Positions 35,202 through 47,348 of a stretch of DNA of 64,000 bases are shown here, in pieces. The translations under genes were made by a program, and so were the position numbers. The notes below the pieces were generated by a model. The model was not told the origin of the DNA and did not search any database. It worked only from the letters and a program-made list of their open reading frames with translations. The DNA lies in assembly GCF_026410545.1 (NCBI RefSeq), contig NZ_JAPMIT010000002.1, positions 620,001 to 684,000 of the forward strand. The letters run 5' to 3'. This stretch comes from Microbacterium sp. STN6 (GTDB lineage Bacteria; Actinomycetota; Actinomycetes; Actinomycetales; Microbacteriaceae). Every line of letters begins with the position of its first letter. Positions within the stretch are counted from its first letter, which is position 1.

Positions 35202-36601
35202 ATTCCGTCACGTTCCCGGCGCGCGAGCATCGCTCGAGCGTTCTCGTCGCCGGTCTCAGCTCGGCGTTCGGTGTGGCGCTGCTGGAGGCGAGCGCCGTGC
35301 TGGCCGCCGCGATCGGTCGCAACAGCGTCTCGGAGCACCGTTCCGTCGGCATCATGCTCGCCATCGTGTCGGTCGTCTTCATCGTCATCGCCATCTACGT
35401 CGGTACCATCGTGACCACGAACACGTTCGCCACCATCATCGCCGGGCGCACGCGCACCATCGCCCTCATGCGGCTCATCGGCTCCAGTGCCGCCTCCCAG
35501 CGCCGCGCGGTCGCGGGTGAGGGGCTCATGGTCGGCATTGTCGGCGCGCTCGTGGGCGCGGCGATCGGTGAGGCCTGCGTGCTCATCGGCGTAGGCTCCT
35601 TCGTCGCGGTCGGCGTGCTGCCCGCCATCGACTACCCGTACTTCTCACCCGCGATCGTGCTTCCCATCATCGCCGTGATCCTGACCACGTGGCTGGCGTC
35701 GTGGCTGGGTTCTCGCCGCGTTCTCGTCGTCACGCCCATGCAGGCGACGGGCGCCGCTGAGGAGCCGAGCCTCGACGAGGGGATGCGGCGTCGCGGTCGC
35801 AACGCCGTCGCCATCACGCTCATTGCGCTCGGTGTCTTCCTGCTCGTGCTCGGCGTGCTCGCGGGCCTCGTCAGCCCGTTGGGAGTGCTCATCGGCCTCG
35901 TCGGCGGAATCGTCTCGTTCACGGGGCTGGTGCTGGCCGCGCACCTGATCATGCCGCCCGTACTGAGGCTCACCGGCCGGCTGTTCGGCGCATCCGCCCC
36001 CGCCAGGCTGGCCGCGGCCAACGCCGTGCGCTACCCGGTGCGCTCGTCGCGCACGACCATCGGCGTCGTCATCGGAGTCACGCTGATCACGATGTTCGCG
36101 GTCGCGACGCAGACGTATCGCGACATGATCACCGCGGCGCAGCAGTCGCATCCGGAGGAGTTCCAGGGCGTGGAAGAGATTCTGAACGTCACCGTCACGG
36201 TCTTCAGCGTTCTGATCGGCTTCGCCGGCGTCATCGCCGCGGTCGGCCTGGTGAACAACCTGTCGCTCAGCGTGATGCAGCGCACGCGCGAGCTCGGGCT
36301 TTTGCGGGCGCTCGGGTTCAGCTCGGCACAGATCCGCGGCATGATCCTCGCCGAGGGCGCCGCGCTGACCGCCGCGGCTGTGCTCACCGGGCTCGTGCTC
36401 GGCGTCTTCTACGGCTGGGCAGGGGCGCAGGCACTCCTCGGCTCGATGCTCGGCAGTCCGGGGATCGTGGTGCCCGGCGTGCCGTGGGCTCTCATCGTGG
36501 CGGCCGTGCTCGCGGCTGCGGCGCTCGCGCTCGTCGCCTCGGTGGCGCCGGCCCGTCGGGCTACGCGCCTCTCGCCCGTCGCGGCCCTCGCCGTCGAGTA
36601 G
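35198..36601 (+). CDS. FtsX-family ABC transporter permease
   Basis: A 467-residue permease with two FtsX-like parts. The first transmembrane group covers about residues 20-200 and the second starts at about 270. The second half ends in the common FtsX module (VGLVNNLSLSVMQRTRELGLLRALGFSSAQIRGMILAEGAALTAAAVLTGLVLGVFYG...ARRATRLSPVAALAVE). The periplasmic domain is small, so it is more like a Bce/Lol-type or plain MacB half than a large efflux permease. It is translationally coupled to the ATPase. Confidence 0.9.
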   Translation: MNSVTFPAREHRSSVLVAGLSSAFGVALLEASAVLAAAIGRNSVSEHRSVGIMLAIVSVVFIVIAIYVGTIVTTNTFATIIAGRTRTIALMRLIGSSAASQRRAVAGEGLMVGIVGALVGAAIGEACVLIGVGSFVAVGVLPAIDYPYFSPAIVLPIIAVILTTWLASWLGSRRVLVVTPMQATGAAEEPSLDEGMRRRGRNAVAITLIALGVFLLVLGVLAGLVSPLGVLIGLVGGIVSFTGLVLAAHLIMPPVLRLTGRLFGASAPARLAAANAVRYPVRSSRTTIGVVIGVTLITMFAVATQTYRDMITAAQQSHPEEFQGVEEILNVTVTVFSVLIGFAGVIAAVGLVNNLSLSVMQRTRELGLLRALGFSSAQIRGMILAEGAALTAAAVLTGLVLGVFYGWAGAQALLGSMLGSPGIVVPGVPWALIVAAVLAAAALALVASVAPARRATRLSPVAALAVE

Positions 36602-36610
36602 GGTCGGCCG

Positions 36611-36693
36611 CGGCTTCGTGTGCGCTTCGTGCGCGGCTTCGTGCACGGCTTCGTGCGCGGCTTCGTGCGCGGCGTCGTGCGCGGCTTCATGCA
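36611..36693. repeat. 12-bp tandem repeat after the FtsX permease gene
   Basis: About seven copies of CGGCTTCGTGCG with small changes; one copy has lost a base, so reading frame is not kept. It begins 10 bp after the permease stop. Confidence 0.8.
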
Positions 36694-36770
36694 CGGGTCG
36701 GGGCGTATTGCGGGTGTTCTCGAACAGCACACGCACTCTGCCCCGAACCGATGAACCGGGCGACGACAAT

Positions 36771-36854
36771 CGGCGCACGGCGAGCGGCGAGCGGCGCACG
36801 GCGAGCGGCGAGTGGCGCACGGCGAGCGGCGAGCGGCGCACGGGGAGCGGCGCA
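36771..36854. repeat. 21-bp tandem repeat after the inverted ABC operon
   Basis: Four copies of a 21-bp unit made of CGGCGCACGGCGAG plus CGGCGAG. It ends 3 bp short of the stop codon (36858) of the minus-strand ATPase gene. The space between the two repeat blocks (36694-36770) shows nothing recognisable. Confidence 0.8.
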
Positions 36855-36857
36855 CGC

Positions 36858-37524
<667 letters not shown>

Positions 37525-37535
<11 letters not shown>

Positions 37536-38430
37536 CGGAGACCGCCTCTCTGGCCTCGCCCGGCCACACTCCCACGTGATCCTCCTCCAGCTCCAACCGA
37601 ACCCGCCCGCGCAGCCCGAGCGCCGATCGATACCCCGCAGGCAGCTGCAGCCGCCCCGCCCGGTCGAGCACCGCGTACTCGCGTGCGATCACCGACGCGT
37701 CTCCCCACTCGTCGACCTCCTCGTGCCGCAGCACCTCTGATGCGGTTCGCCCGTCGCGGATCGCCACCGTGCGCTGAACCTGCGACGACACCTCGGCGTC
37801 GTGCGTCACGATCACCACGGTCGTGCCGAGCTCGGTGTTCGCCGAGCGCAGCGCATCGAACACGGCGCCCCCGGTCTGGCTGTCGAGCTCGCCGGTCGGC
37901 TCGTCGGCGAAGAGCACCTGCGGGTCGTTCGCGAGCGCGACCGCGATCGCCGCCCGCTGCTGTTCGCCGCCGGAGAGCTCCTTCGGCCGACGGTGCGCCT
38001 TGCCGCCCATGCCGAGCACCTCGAGCAGGTCGCCGACCCGGCGACGGCGGTCGGCCCGCGGCATCCGCGCGTATGACATGGGCAGAGCCACGTTCTCGGC
38101 GACGCTCAGGTACGGCAGAAGGTTGCGGGCCGTCTGCTGCCAGATGAACCCGACCATGCTGCGCCGGTACGCGAGGCGTTGCTTCGCCGACATGTCGAGC
38201 AGGTCCCATTCGCCCACACGCACGCGGCCCGCGGTCGGCGCATCGAGCCCCGAGAGAATGTTCAGCAGCGTGGACTTGCCCGAACCGGAAGCGCCGACGA
38301 TGGCCACCATCTCGCCCCGGTCGACGAGCAGGTCGAGCCCCTGCAACGCCTGCACCTCGATCTTCTCGACCTGGTAGATGCGAACCAGGCTGTCGCAGAC
38401 GATTAGCGCCTCGTCGCCGTATGCGGTCAT
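37525..38430 (-). CDS. ABC transporter ATP-binding protein with AbrB-like C-terminal tail
   Basis: A 301-residue protein. The ABC domain fills residues 1-235: Walker A GASGSGKST (about 46-54), Q-loop GFIWQQTARNLLP, signature LSGGEQQRAAIAVAL, Walker B FADEPTGELD and H-loop VTHD. About 65 extra residues follow. Positions 251-290, EYAVLDRAGRLQLP then YRSALGLRGRVRLELEEDHVGV, resemble the swapped-hairpin SpoVT/AbrB fold (pattern D-x-x-G-R-hydrophobic-x-hydrophobic-P...LGL). The tail may regulate or dimerise the ATPase; its role is unknown. The gene overlaps the permease upstream by ATGA. Confidence 0.88.
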
Positions 38431-41165
38431 GGCGTTCCTCCCACTCGCAGAACTTCACTCAATCGGTCGCGGCGGTGCACGGCCACCTCCACGGCCATCG
38501 CCACCGCGAGCATCAGCACAGCGGATGCCGCCACGCCCGCGATCAGCCAGCCGTTCAGCACGGGCTCACCTGCCGCGCCTGGCGCGCTCGCCCCGCCGAG
38601 CGTGGCGAGGCCGAGCGTCGGCGCGACGAGCACGACGATGCCCACGCCCGCCGCGATGCCGCCCACGAGGGCCGCGGCAAGCACAGGGGCCGTCTCGGCG
38701 AGCGCCAGCCACCAGCCGTGCCGCACGCGCAGGCCGAGCGTGCGCAGCAACGCGAGCGACCGCCCGCGCTCACGGGCCGAGGCGAGCACCGACGCGATCA
38801 GGGCGAGCAGCGCGAGCGCGGCCACCGCGGCGACGGCCATGGTCGTGATCTGGTTCACGCCGGCCACGAGGGCCGAGTGCTGTTGCGCCTGCAGCCACGC
38901 GTCTCGCGCGTGCACGACGGCGTCGTCGGCCGACACCCCGCGCCCAGCGGTGGCCGCGCCCGGCCCCACCAGCAGCAGTGTGGTGGCTGCCGTGGTCTCG
39001 GCGGGCAGGTTGCGAGCGGCGAGCGCCGCCAGGTCGACGTACACGAAGGGGCCGTCGTGGTAGCCGCTCGGCCCGCCCGAGACCGTGCCGATCACGTTCA
39101 GGCGAACGTTGTGCGTGCCGAGTCCCAGCACGAGCTCGTGCGAGGCGAACCGCGACGCGAGCCGACTGTCGAGAAGCGCGGGCAGCCGCTCCGTGGGCGT
39201 CACGCCAGCGGATGCCGCCGCAAGCCGCCTCAGCGCGGCGGCGTCCCGCGCGTTGCCGACCCCCGCCTCGTGGTGCAGCGCGTCGACGACACTGGAGTAC
39301 CGGTGGTCGACCGCGAGAGCGGAGACGAGCATGCGCAGGGGCCCATCGCTCAGATCCACCTGGTCGTGTGCGGTGAAACTCGCGGCCGCCCGCACCCCGG
39401 GCGCCTCGGCGGCGCGCGCGACGTCCGCGGCGCTCACGTGTGCCTCGACGCGCGCGTCGGCGCCGACGCGGCTCCACGAGGCGTCGACCTGGGCTGCCCG
39501 CACGGTCTCGACGATGAGGCCGCCGGAGACGACGAGCGCCACCGCCAGCGTGAGCGCGAGCACCGGCAGAACCCTCAGGGCGCGTGCCGCGTGGGCGGAT
39601 CCGAGCACACCGAGGGCGCCGCGGGATCGCCGGGCCAGGGCAGCGGCGGCACGCACGGGCCACGGGTACACGCGCAGCAGGATCACCGCGATGGCGAGAG
39701 CGAACAGCAGCGGCGCCGCGGAGACGAGCGGATCGGCCCGGCCGGTGGGCACTGTGCCGAGCCCGCGCACGCGAAGCGAGAGAACCGCTCCCGCCGCGAG
39801 AGAAAGAACGAGCACCTCAAGCGCGAGGCGGCGAAGACGCGCCGTGCGCCGGCCCGCGGCACGCTCCGCCCGGCTCAGCCGGCGGCGACGGCCGGCCCAC
39901 AGCGGCACCGTTCGAACGAGAACCAGCGCCGGCATCGCGACGAACGCCGCCAGCGCCACGATCGAGGCGGCGCCGATTCCCGCCGGCTCGATCGGGGCGA
40001 CGAGCCGCGCCGCACCCGCGCCGAGTGCCGCCCCTACGGCCGTGAGAAGAGCCGACTCCGCCGCCGCGAGCCCCACGAGGCGGGGGAGCGAGGCCCCTCG
40101 AGCACGCATGAGCGTTGTCTCGCGCATGCGCCCATCGACGACGAGGCCGGCGAGCAGCACGAGCACGGCGACGCCGGCACCCAGCACGCCGGCCTCCATG
40201 AGTGACATCTGTGCGTTGGCCGCCGACGCCTTCTCGCCGTATCCCTTCAGCGCGCTTTCGAATTCGCTTCGCACCGTGAGCTGGCCGCGGAAGTCGCCGG
40301 TGATGAGGCTGAGGTGCAGGTCGAGGGCGGGCAGTTCGCGCATCAGGGCGTCGACCCGCTCCTGCGTGAACGCGGCCGCCTCGAGGGGCAGCCGCAGGCG
40401 CCTCGTCAGCGATTCCGACGTGAGCGCCTCGACGCTCGCCACCTGTTCTGGCGCGGTGAGCACCGTGATCTCGGGGGCACGGCGGGAGCCCGCGGCATCC
40501 GTCGGCCGCCACATGCCGGGCATGTCGGCCCAGAGGGCGTCGGTTGCGCGTTCCGCACCCGGCGCCCGGGCGACGATTCCGACGAGGCGAAGCGCGAGCG
40601 GGGTTTGCTCCTCGGCGCCCGCGGTCGGCTCGAGCATGATCACCGAACCGACATGAGCGGATGCCGCGCGCGCCCCCGCCGCCGACATCACCACGTCGAC
40701 CTCGCCCGGCGCACCCGGCCCGATCGCGGCCGTCCCTTCGAGGGCCCGCAACTGCTGCGTCTGCTGCGTCGTCGCCAGGCCGACCTGAACCGACAGGCGC
40801 GAGCCGGCGCCGGTATCGGCGACCCCGCTCAACGCGGGGCTGAGCACGGTGACGACGGGCTGCCCGGTGGTCTCGCGCACGATGCGCGGCAGTCGCGCCG
40901 GAAGCTCGCGGGCCAGGGTGAGCAGGTCGTCCACGGATGCGCGCGGCACCGATCCGTTTGGTGAGCCGACGTCGGTGGCGAGCACGATGTCGGCCGCACG
41001 GCCCGCGTGCGACACCGCCTCGGCGGCGCCGTCGTCGATGGCCGTCTGCGCACGCGCGGGCATGAGTGCGGCGAGCAACACCGTGAAGCCGACGAGGGCG
41101 ACGAAGGCGGCGAGCATTCCCGCATCGCGCCTGGCCCTGCGGAAGCCGATCCGCGCCCCGCTCAT
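38427..41165 (-). CDS. Giant FtsX-family ABC permease
   Basis: A 912-residue permease. An N-terminal membrane segment (MLAAFVALVGFTVLLAALMPARA) is followed by a large extracytoplasmic region (about 40-330). The first FtsX module is near residues 335-440 (GVLGAGVAVLVLLAGLVVDGRMRETTLMRARGAS...), with further membrane segments, a second extracytoplasmic domain (about 560-770), and a C-terminal FtsX module (ITTMAVAAVAALALLALIASVLASARERGRSLALLRTLGL...). The ATG at 41165 overlaps the stop of the upstream permease (ATGA), and GGGAAGGGGG lies upstream. The substrate is unknown; lipoprotein, peptide or lipid export is possible. Confidence 0.88.
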   Translation of the reverse strand: MSGARIGFRRARRDAGMLAAFVALVGFTVLLAALMPARAQTAIDDGAAEAVSHAGRAADIVLATDVGSPNGSVPRASVDDLLTLARELPARLPRIVRETTGQPVVTVLSPALSGVADTGAGSRLSVQVGLATTQQTQQLRALEGTAAIGPGAPGEVDVVMSAAGARAASAHVGSVIMLEPTAGAEEQTPLALRLVGIVARAPGAERATDALWADMPGMWRPTDAAGSRRAPEITVLTAPEQVASVEALTSESLTRRLRLPLEAAAFTQERVDALMRELPALDLHLSLITGDFRGQLTVRSEFESALKGYGEKASAANAQMSLMEAGVLGAGVAVLVLLAGLVVDGRMRETTLMRARGASLPRLVGLAAAESALLTAVGAALGAGAARLVAPIEPAGIGAASIVALAAFVAMPALVLVRTVPLWAGRRRRLSRAERAAGRRTARLRRLALEVLVLSLAAGAVLSLRVRGLGTVPTGRADPLVSAAPLLFALAIAVILLRVYPWPVRAAAALARRSRGALGVLGSAHAARALRVLPVLALTLAVALVVSGGLIVETVRAAQVDASWSRVGADARVEAHVSAADVARAAEAPGVRAAASFTAHDQVDLSDGPLRMLVSALAVDHRYSSVVDALHHEAGVGNARDAAALRRLAAASAGVTPTERLPALLDSRLASRFASHELVLGLGTHNVRLNVIGTVSGGPSGYHDGPFVYVDLAALAARNLPAETTAATTLLLVGPGAATAGRGVSADDAVVHARDAWLQAQQHSALVAGVNQITTMAVAAVAALALLALIASVLASARERGRSLALLRTLGLRVRHGWWLALAETAPVLAAALVGGIAAGVGIVVLVAPTLGLATLGGASAPGAAGEPVLNGWLIAGVAASAVLMLAVAMAVEVAVHRRDRLSEVLRVGGTP

Positions 41166-44100
41166 TGCTCGCCCCCTTCCCGCAGCAGCTCGGCGGGGCG
41201 CACCGTGCGCTGCAGCTGGGCGATGAGCGCCACGAGCGCCGCGAGCACGATGGCGATCTCGAGCGCGAGCATGCCGATCTGCGCCCACGGTGTCGCGATC
41301 ACGACAGACGGAACGGTCGGCGCCCCGGTGGGGGAGACGGCGACGAGCGGCCCCACCAGGTTCACGAGCAGCAGGCCGAGGCCCACGCCGAACACGGTGC
41401 CGAGCACGCACAGGAGTGTCGCCTCGAGCGCGACGAGGGCCGTGAGCGCCCGGCGCGAGAGCCCGAGCGCCCGCAGGTGCCCGAGCTCGAGCCGACGGGT
41501 GCGCAGCGACTGCGTGGTGTGCACCATGAAGCCGATGGCGGCGAGCACCGCGCTCGCGATCACGCCGAGCCACAGCGCAGCCTGCGTCGCCACCCGCAGG
41601 GGCGCCTGCTGCAGCGCGAGTGCAAGCCCGGCGGCGCTGGCGGCGGCGGGCGCATCCGTGCCCTGTGTGTGCGCGTGCACGTACGCTGTGGCGTGGGCGG
41701 CGGGAACGTCCACCCACCATTCGTTCGCCAGCGTCCCGGTCACGCCGGCCTGCGCGAGCGCGCGAGCTAGGGCGACCTCGTCGACGACCACGGTGGCGCT
41801 GGGGCCGGACGAAGCGCCGGCTGACGCCGTCTCGCCCGCAAGTTCGGCCAGCGTCGCCGCGCCGGGTATGTGCGCCGCAGTTCCGGCCACCCTGATCGGC
41901 AGCTCGCGGCCGTGCACGAGCAACGTGAGGCTTTCGCCCGTCGTCAGCGACAGGCTCGAGGCGAACGCGTGCGGCACGACGGCCCTCAGCATTGTGGAAG
42001 GCTCCCAGCCTGCGAGAACCACGGTCGCCCCGCGCGCGCCGACGCCGCCGGCCAACTCACCCTCGATCGCGTACTGCCATCCCGGTGGCGGCGGCGTCGC
42101 GCGCACGTCGCGGCTCAGCACGCCGTCCATCGTCGCGTACCAGGGCGACGCGTCGCCCACCGTCAGCACACGAGCGGATGCCTGCCCCGCGCCGCGCACG
42201 CCGAGGTCGCCTACCGTGATGCTCAGCTTCGCCGCGGAGCCGCCCGACTCGCCTGACGTCGTCGCGAGCTCCGCCTGGAATCCGACGATGGCGCTTGCGG
42301 GCGGTCGTGCCGCACCGGCCGCCTCCGTCGCCGTGGCGGCGTCATCGGCACCCGCCGGAATCAGGGACGCCGACACGTCGTACGCCGAACCATCGGCATC
42401 CACCGCTCCGAAGTCCACCGTCCGAAGCAGCCCATCGACATCCTCGACGATGGCCCGCACGTCGGCGGTCACCCCGTCGAGGCGCGCAACGCTCACTCTC
42501 GCCGTGATGGCGCTGGCATCGGAAGGCAGAGCAATGCGGCGCGATCCCTCGCTCGATGCGTGCAGCGTTGAGGCGATTCTGGTGCCTCCCTCGGCGCCGA
42601 CCCTGCCGCGATCGAGCATCGCGCGCGCCGGCTCGGTGAGCCCGAGCACGCGCACGGCGACGCCGGTGGAGCCGCCGTCACCCGCGTCGGCATCAGAGCC
42701 GGCCACGCGCCCCGCATCGTGGATCACCGGTTGCGGGGCACGGGCGGCACCGACGGCGAGCCGCGCGGCTTGACGGCTTGCCTCGGCCGGGTCGGCGGCG
42801 ACGCGAACGGGCGCGCCGACCGCGAGCGCCGCCTGGTCGAGCTGCGACTGCTTCCAAGTGGCGAGGAACGAGAGGCAGAACGTGCCGACCGCGAGCGTCA
42901 GGCTGAGCAGCAGCACGGCCGCCGTGGCGCGCCTGGCGCGCCGGCCGATCTCCCACGCCGCGAGCGGCAGCACCGCGCCCCGTACACGAGAGCCGAGGCG
43001 GTCGGCCAGCACAGACACGAGCGGAATGAGCCGGGCCGCGATGAGGGCCCCGGCGAGAAGCAGCAGCGCCGGGCCGAGCGCGAGTACCGGGTCGACGCCG
43101 AGCTCGCCCTCACCGCGCACGGGGGACCGGTAGAGCTGTAGCTGCCAGTACGCGAGCACGGCGAGGGCGAGCACGCCGACGTCGAGGCCCGAGCGCATGA
43201 GGGGCGAGAGACGCTGCCGTCGGTCCGCGCCGCTCTCGGCCTCGCCACGGGCACGGAACAGCGGGAGCAGCAGCACGAGAACGAATAGCGCGGCGACCCC
43301 GAACGCGCTGAGCCAGGTGAGCGGCGTGGGCGCGGCATCCGCCGGCATGCCGGCAGCGACCATCGGCGGCTGCGCGGCGAGCGCACGGTAAACGAGTGCG
43401 GCGAGCGGCGCCGCAGCCAGAGCCGTCACGACGCCGATCACGCCCGCCTCGATCGCGGTGAGCGCCACGATGTCGCGCGTCGACGCACCCCGCGAGCGCA
43501 TCAGGCGGCGCTCGCTCTCGCGCGCATCCGTGTACACGCGCGCCATCTGTGTCATTGCGGCCACGGCGAGCACGATGAGCAGCAGGCTCACGACGGTCAC
43601 GGTGGCCCTGGTGACGACGAGGCCCGAAACCACGCCACTGACGGCCGTGTCGATGCTCGAGCTGTAGTAGATGCCGGAGGCGATGTTGCCGGCGTACCGC
43701 GCGATGTCGACATCGGCCGAATCGAGCCTCGCCATCAGCGGCGCCAGCTGGTCGACCGTGACCGCCTGGAACCGAGGCGTGGCACTCACATCGACGACGG
43801 ATGCCGCGATGCCGGCCTCGTCGAGGCCGCCTGGCGCGGTCACGAGCGGCCCGAACGCGTCGATCGGGTCGCCGAACGATGAACCAGGCCTGGGCAGTAC
43901 CGGGTTCTCGCCGTCGCCGTGCAGAACGTCGCGTGACCAGTACTCGCCTGCGGCGTCGGTGGCACGGTACACGCCGACGACCGTCGCCGTCGTTGTCGTG
44001 CCGTCGGCGTTGGCGACGGCCACCGTTTTCCCCACGGTGAGCCCGAACACCTGCGCCGCTGCCTGCGGCAGGGCTACCGGAAGCGGGCCCCTCGCGTCCG

Positions 44101-44587
44101 CCGAGCGTGGCCAGCGGCCCGCGATGAGGGAGGCGTGGTCGGTAACGTCGTCGAGCTCACCGAAGTACGCGAACGTGTCTGCCCCGCTCGAGGCGGCGAT
44201 GGGAAGGGGCGCCGTCACCTGGGTCGGTTGCGAGAACGCGAGCGCCCGTGAATCGGCGGTGCCGGCATCGCCGAGCACGCGCCCGACCGCCTTCTCGAGT
44301 GAGGTTCGCGTGTGTTCCACCGACCCGCTTGGCTTCAGGATGCGCACGTCGAGCGCACTCTGACCGGCATCGAGGGCGGCGAGCGAGCCGCGCACCCCGG
44401 CCCGCTCGCTCGCCGTGACGAGCAATCCGAGCGCGGTCACGAGAGTGCAGGCGACCAAGGCGACCAGCGTGACCGCCACGATCAGCCGCCATTGCGTGCG
44501 CCAGCGGCGCAGCGTAAGACCGACGAGCCAGGAGCGCGGCAGGCGGGGCGCGGCGGCCTCATGGCCCGCCTGCGCCTCTCGTCTCAC
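41162..44587 (-). CDS. Giant FtsX-family ABC permease
   Basis: A 1141-residue permease, the first gene of the minus-strand operon. It has an N-terminal membrane helix (LIVAVTLVALVACTLVTALGLLV), an extracytoplasmic domain up to about 285, and a first FtsX module (VTVVSLLLIVLAVAAMTQMARVYTDARESERRLMRSRGAS). More helices follow, then a second, longer extracytoplasmic region (about 560-960) and a C-terminal FtsX module (VLAAIGFMVHTTQSLRTRRLELGHLRALGLSRRALT). The GTG at 44587 is chosen because GGAGGAG lies 5 nt upstream. It is a distant relative of the adjacent 912-residue permease. It starts divergently from the leucine operon. Confidence 0.88.
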   Translation of the reverse strand: MRREAQAGHEAAAPRLPRSWLVGLTLRRWRTQWRLIVAVTLVALVACTLVTALGLLVTASERAGVRGSLAALDAGQSALDVRILKPSGSVEHTRTSLEKAVGRVLGDAGTADSRALAFSQPTQVTAPLPIAASSGADTFAYFGELDDVTDHASLIAGRWPRSADARGPLPVALPQAAAQVFGLTVGKTVAVANADGTTTTATVVGVYRATDAAGEYWSRDVLHGDGENPVLPRPGSSFGDPIDAFGPLVTAPGGLDEAGIAASVVDVSATPRFQAVTVDQLAPLMARLDSADVDIARYAGNIASGIYYSSSIDTAVSGVVSGLVVTRATVTVVSLLLIVLAVAAMTQMARVYTDARESERRLMRSRGASTRDIVALTAIEAGVIGVVTALAAAPLAALVYRALAAQPPMVAAGMPADAAPTPLTWLSAFGVAALFVLVLLLPLFRARGEAESGADRRQRLSPLMRSGLDVGVLALAVLAYWQLQLYRSPVRGEGELGVDPVLALGPALLLLAGALIAARLIPLVSVLADRLGSRVRGAVLPLAAWEIGRRARRATAAVLLLSLTLAVGTFCLSFLATWKQSQLDQAALAVGAPVRVAADPAEASRQAARLAVGAARAPQPVIHDAGRVAGSDADAGDGGSTGVAVRVLGLTEPARAMLDRGRVGAEGGTRIASTLHASSEGSRRIALPSDASAITARVSVARLDGVTADVRAIVEDVDGLLRTVDFGAVDADGSAYDVSASLIPAGADDAATATEAAGAARPPASAIVGFQAELATTSGESGGSAAKLSITVGDLGVRGAGQASARVLTVGDASPWYATMDGVLSRDVRATPPPPGWQYAIEGELAGGVGARGATVVLAGWEPSTMLRAVVPHAFASSLSLTTGESLTLLVHGRELPIRVAGTAAHIPGAATLAELAGETASAGASSGPSATVVVDEVALARALAQAGVTGTLANEWWVDVPAAHATAYVHAHTQGTDAPAAASAAGLALALQQAPLRVATQAALWLGVIASAVLAAIGFMVHTTQSLRTRRLELGHLRALGLSRRALTALVALEATLLCVLGTVFGVGLGLLLVNLVGPLVAVSPTGAPTVPSVVIATPWAQIGMLALEIAIVLAALVALIAQLQRTVRPAELLREGGEQ

Positions 44588-44655
44588 GTAAGCTCCTCCG
44601 TTCGTCACGCGGCAGCCGTCGCGCACGTGCTTCGAGCATGCTATCGGCAGAGTGC

Positions 44656-44661
44656 TATTCT
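44656..44661 (+). promoter_or_regulatory. -10 element of the leuA leader promoter
   Basis: TATTCT, six bases, then the GTG of the leader peptide at 44668. Transcription would start on the leader peptide itself. Confidence 0.55.
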
Positions 44662-44667
44662 GAATTC

Positions 44668-44712
44668 GTGCTGCACGGTCTGCTCCTCCTTAGCTGCCGC
44701 GACGAGTCCTAA
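44668..44712 (+). CDS. leuA leader peptide (leucine attenuator)
   Basis: A 14-codon reading frame, GTG to TAA, encoding VLHGLLLLSCRDES. Five of 14 residues are leucine, four of them in a row, which is the usual sign of a leucine-sensing leader peptide. It lies 70 nt ahead of leuA, and its 3' end forms one arm of a strong terminator hairpin. If leucyl-tRNA is scarce, the ribosome would stall at the Leu codons and change the RNA folding so that leuA is transcribed. There is no ribosome binding site, and the -10 spacing indicates a leaderless start. Confidence 0.82.
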   Translation: MLHGLLLLSCRDES

Positions 44713-44740
44713 TCCCAGGCCTCCCTCGTCGCGGAGTTTT
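44697..44740 (+). terminator. Attenuator terminator upstream of leuA
   Basis: CCGCGACGAG (44697-44706) pairs perfectly with CTCGTCGCGG (44725-44734), followed by AGTTTT. The left arm lies within the leader peptide codons for CRDE and the right arm is 49 nt before leuA. The 18-nt loop includes the leader stop codon. Confidence 0.85.
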
Positions 44741-44752
44741 GTCGTCGGCTGA

Positions 44753-46555
<1,803 letters not shown>

Positions 46556-46592
46556 GTCGGCGTGTGTGCGGCCACGCGCATCCGCTGAAGGG

Positions 46593-46598
46593 GATAAT
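46593..46598 (+). promoter_or_regulatory. -10 element of a leaderless promoter (recO)
   Basis: GATAAT, six bases (CGTCAG), then GTG at 46605. Confidence 0.55.
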
Positions 46599-46604
46599 CG
46601 TCAG

Positions 46605-47348
46605 GTGCCCGTCTACCGTGATGAAGGTGTCGTGCTGCGCACGCACAAGCTCGGCGAGGCCGACCGCATCGTCACCCTGCTGACGCGCCAGCACGGCAAG
46701 GTGCGCGCGGTCGCGAAGGGCGTGCGCCGCACGGGTTCCAAGTTCGGCTCGCGGCTCGAACCGTTCATGGTCGCGGACCTGCAGCTGTACGAGGGCCGCA
46801 GCCTCGACGTCATCACGCAGGCGGAGTCGCTCGGCTCGTACGGTGCCGAGATCGCGGCCGACTATGCCAGGTACACGGCGGCGAACGCCATGGTCGAGAC
46901 GGCGGATCGTCTGAGCGAGTCCGAGGGGTCACTGCAGCAGTATCTGCTGCTCGTCGGGGCGCTGCGCTCGCTGGCCCGTGGTGAGCACGATGCGGGCATG
47001 ACGCTCGACTCGTACCTGCTGAGGGCACTGTCGATGGCGGGGTGGGCGCCGAGCTTCCTCGACTGCGCCCGCTGCGGAACGCCGGGCCCGCACGAGACGG
47101 TGGTGGTTCAGCTCGGGGGCGTGGTGTGCGCCGAGTGCGCGCCGGCGGGTGCGCCGCGGCTCGACGCGTCGACGATCGGCTACCTGGGCGCTCTTCTTGC
47201 TGGTGCGTGGGCGCAGGCCGAGGGGTCCGACCTGTCGACGCGGGCGAAGGCGACGGGAATCGTCGCCGCGTACGTGCAGTGGCACCTCGAGCGGGGACTG
47301 CGCTCGCTCGCGCACGTCGACCGCCGGCCCCAGGGAGCCGGTGCATGA
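46605..47348 (+). CDS. recO: DNA repair protein RecO
   Basis: A 247-residue recombination mediator that helps load RecA with RecR. The N-terminal OB fold starts [38 protein letters not shown]. The C-terminal helical part carries a Cys pair set, CARCGTPG and CAEC, likely zinc-binding. The GTG at 46605 begins exactly where RecO proteins begin and has a leaderless -10 in front. The gene is coupled to uppS by ATGA. Confidence 0.93.
   Translation: MPVYRDEGVVLRTHKLGEADRIVTLLTRQHGKVRAVAKGVRRTGSKFGSRLEPFMVADLQLYEGRSLDVITQAESLGSYGAEIAADYARYTAANAMVETADRLSESEGSLQQYLLLVGALRSLARGEHDAGMTLDSYLLRALSMAGWAPSFLDCARCGTPGPHETVVVQLGGVVCAECAPAGAPRLDASTIGYLGALLAGAWAQAEGSDLSTRAKATGIVAAYVQWHLERGLRSLAHVDRRPQGAGA

Noticed and set aside
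36409-36855. Arg/Thr/Pro-rich minus-strand frame over the repeat blocks
   Set aside because: The repeats simply stay open in this frame (RRSPCAARRSPCA); one 12-bp unit has lost a base and the frame runs antisense into the permease gene, so it is not a real gene.
38421-40205. A 594-codon open frame on the plus strand
   Set aside because: It is the shadow of the 912-residue FtsX permease; its translation is rich in His, Arg and Gly with no recognisable domain.
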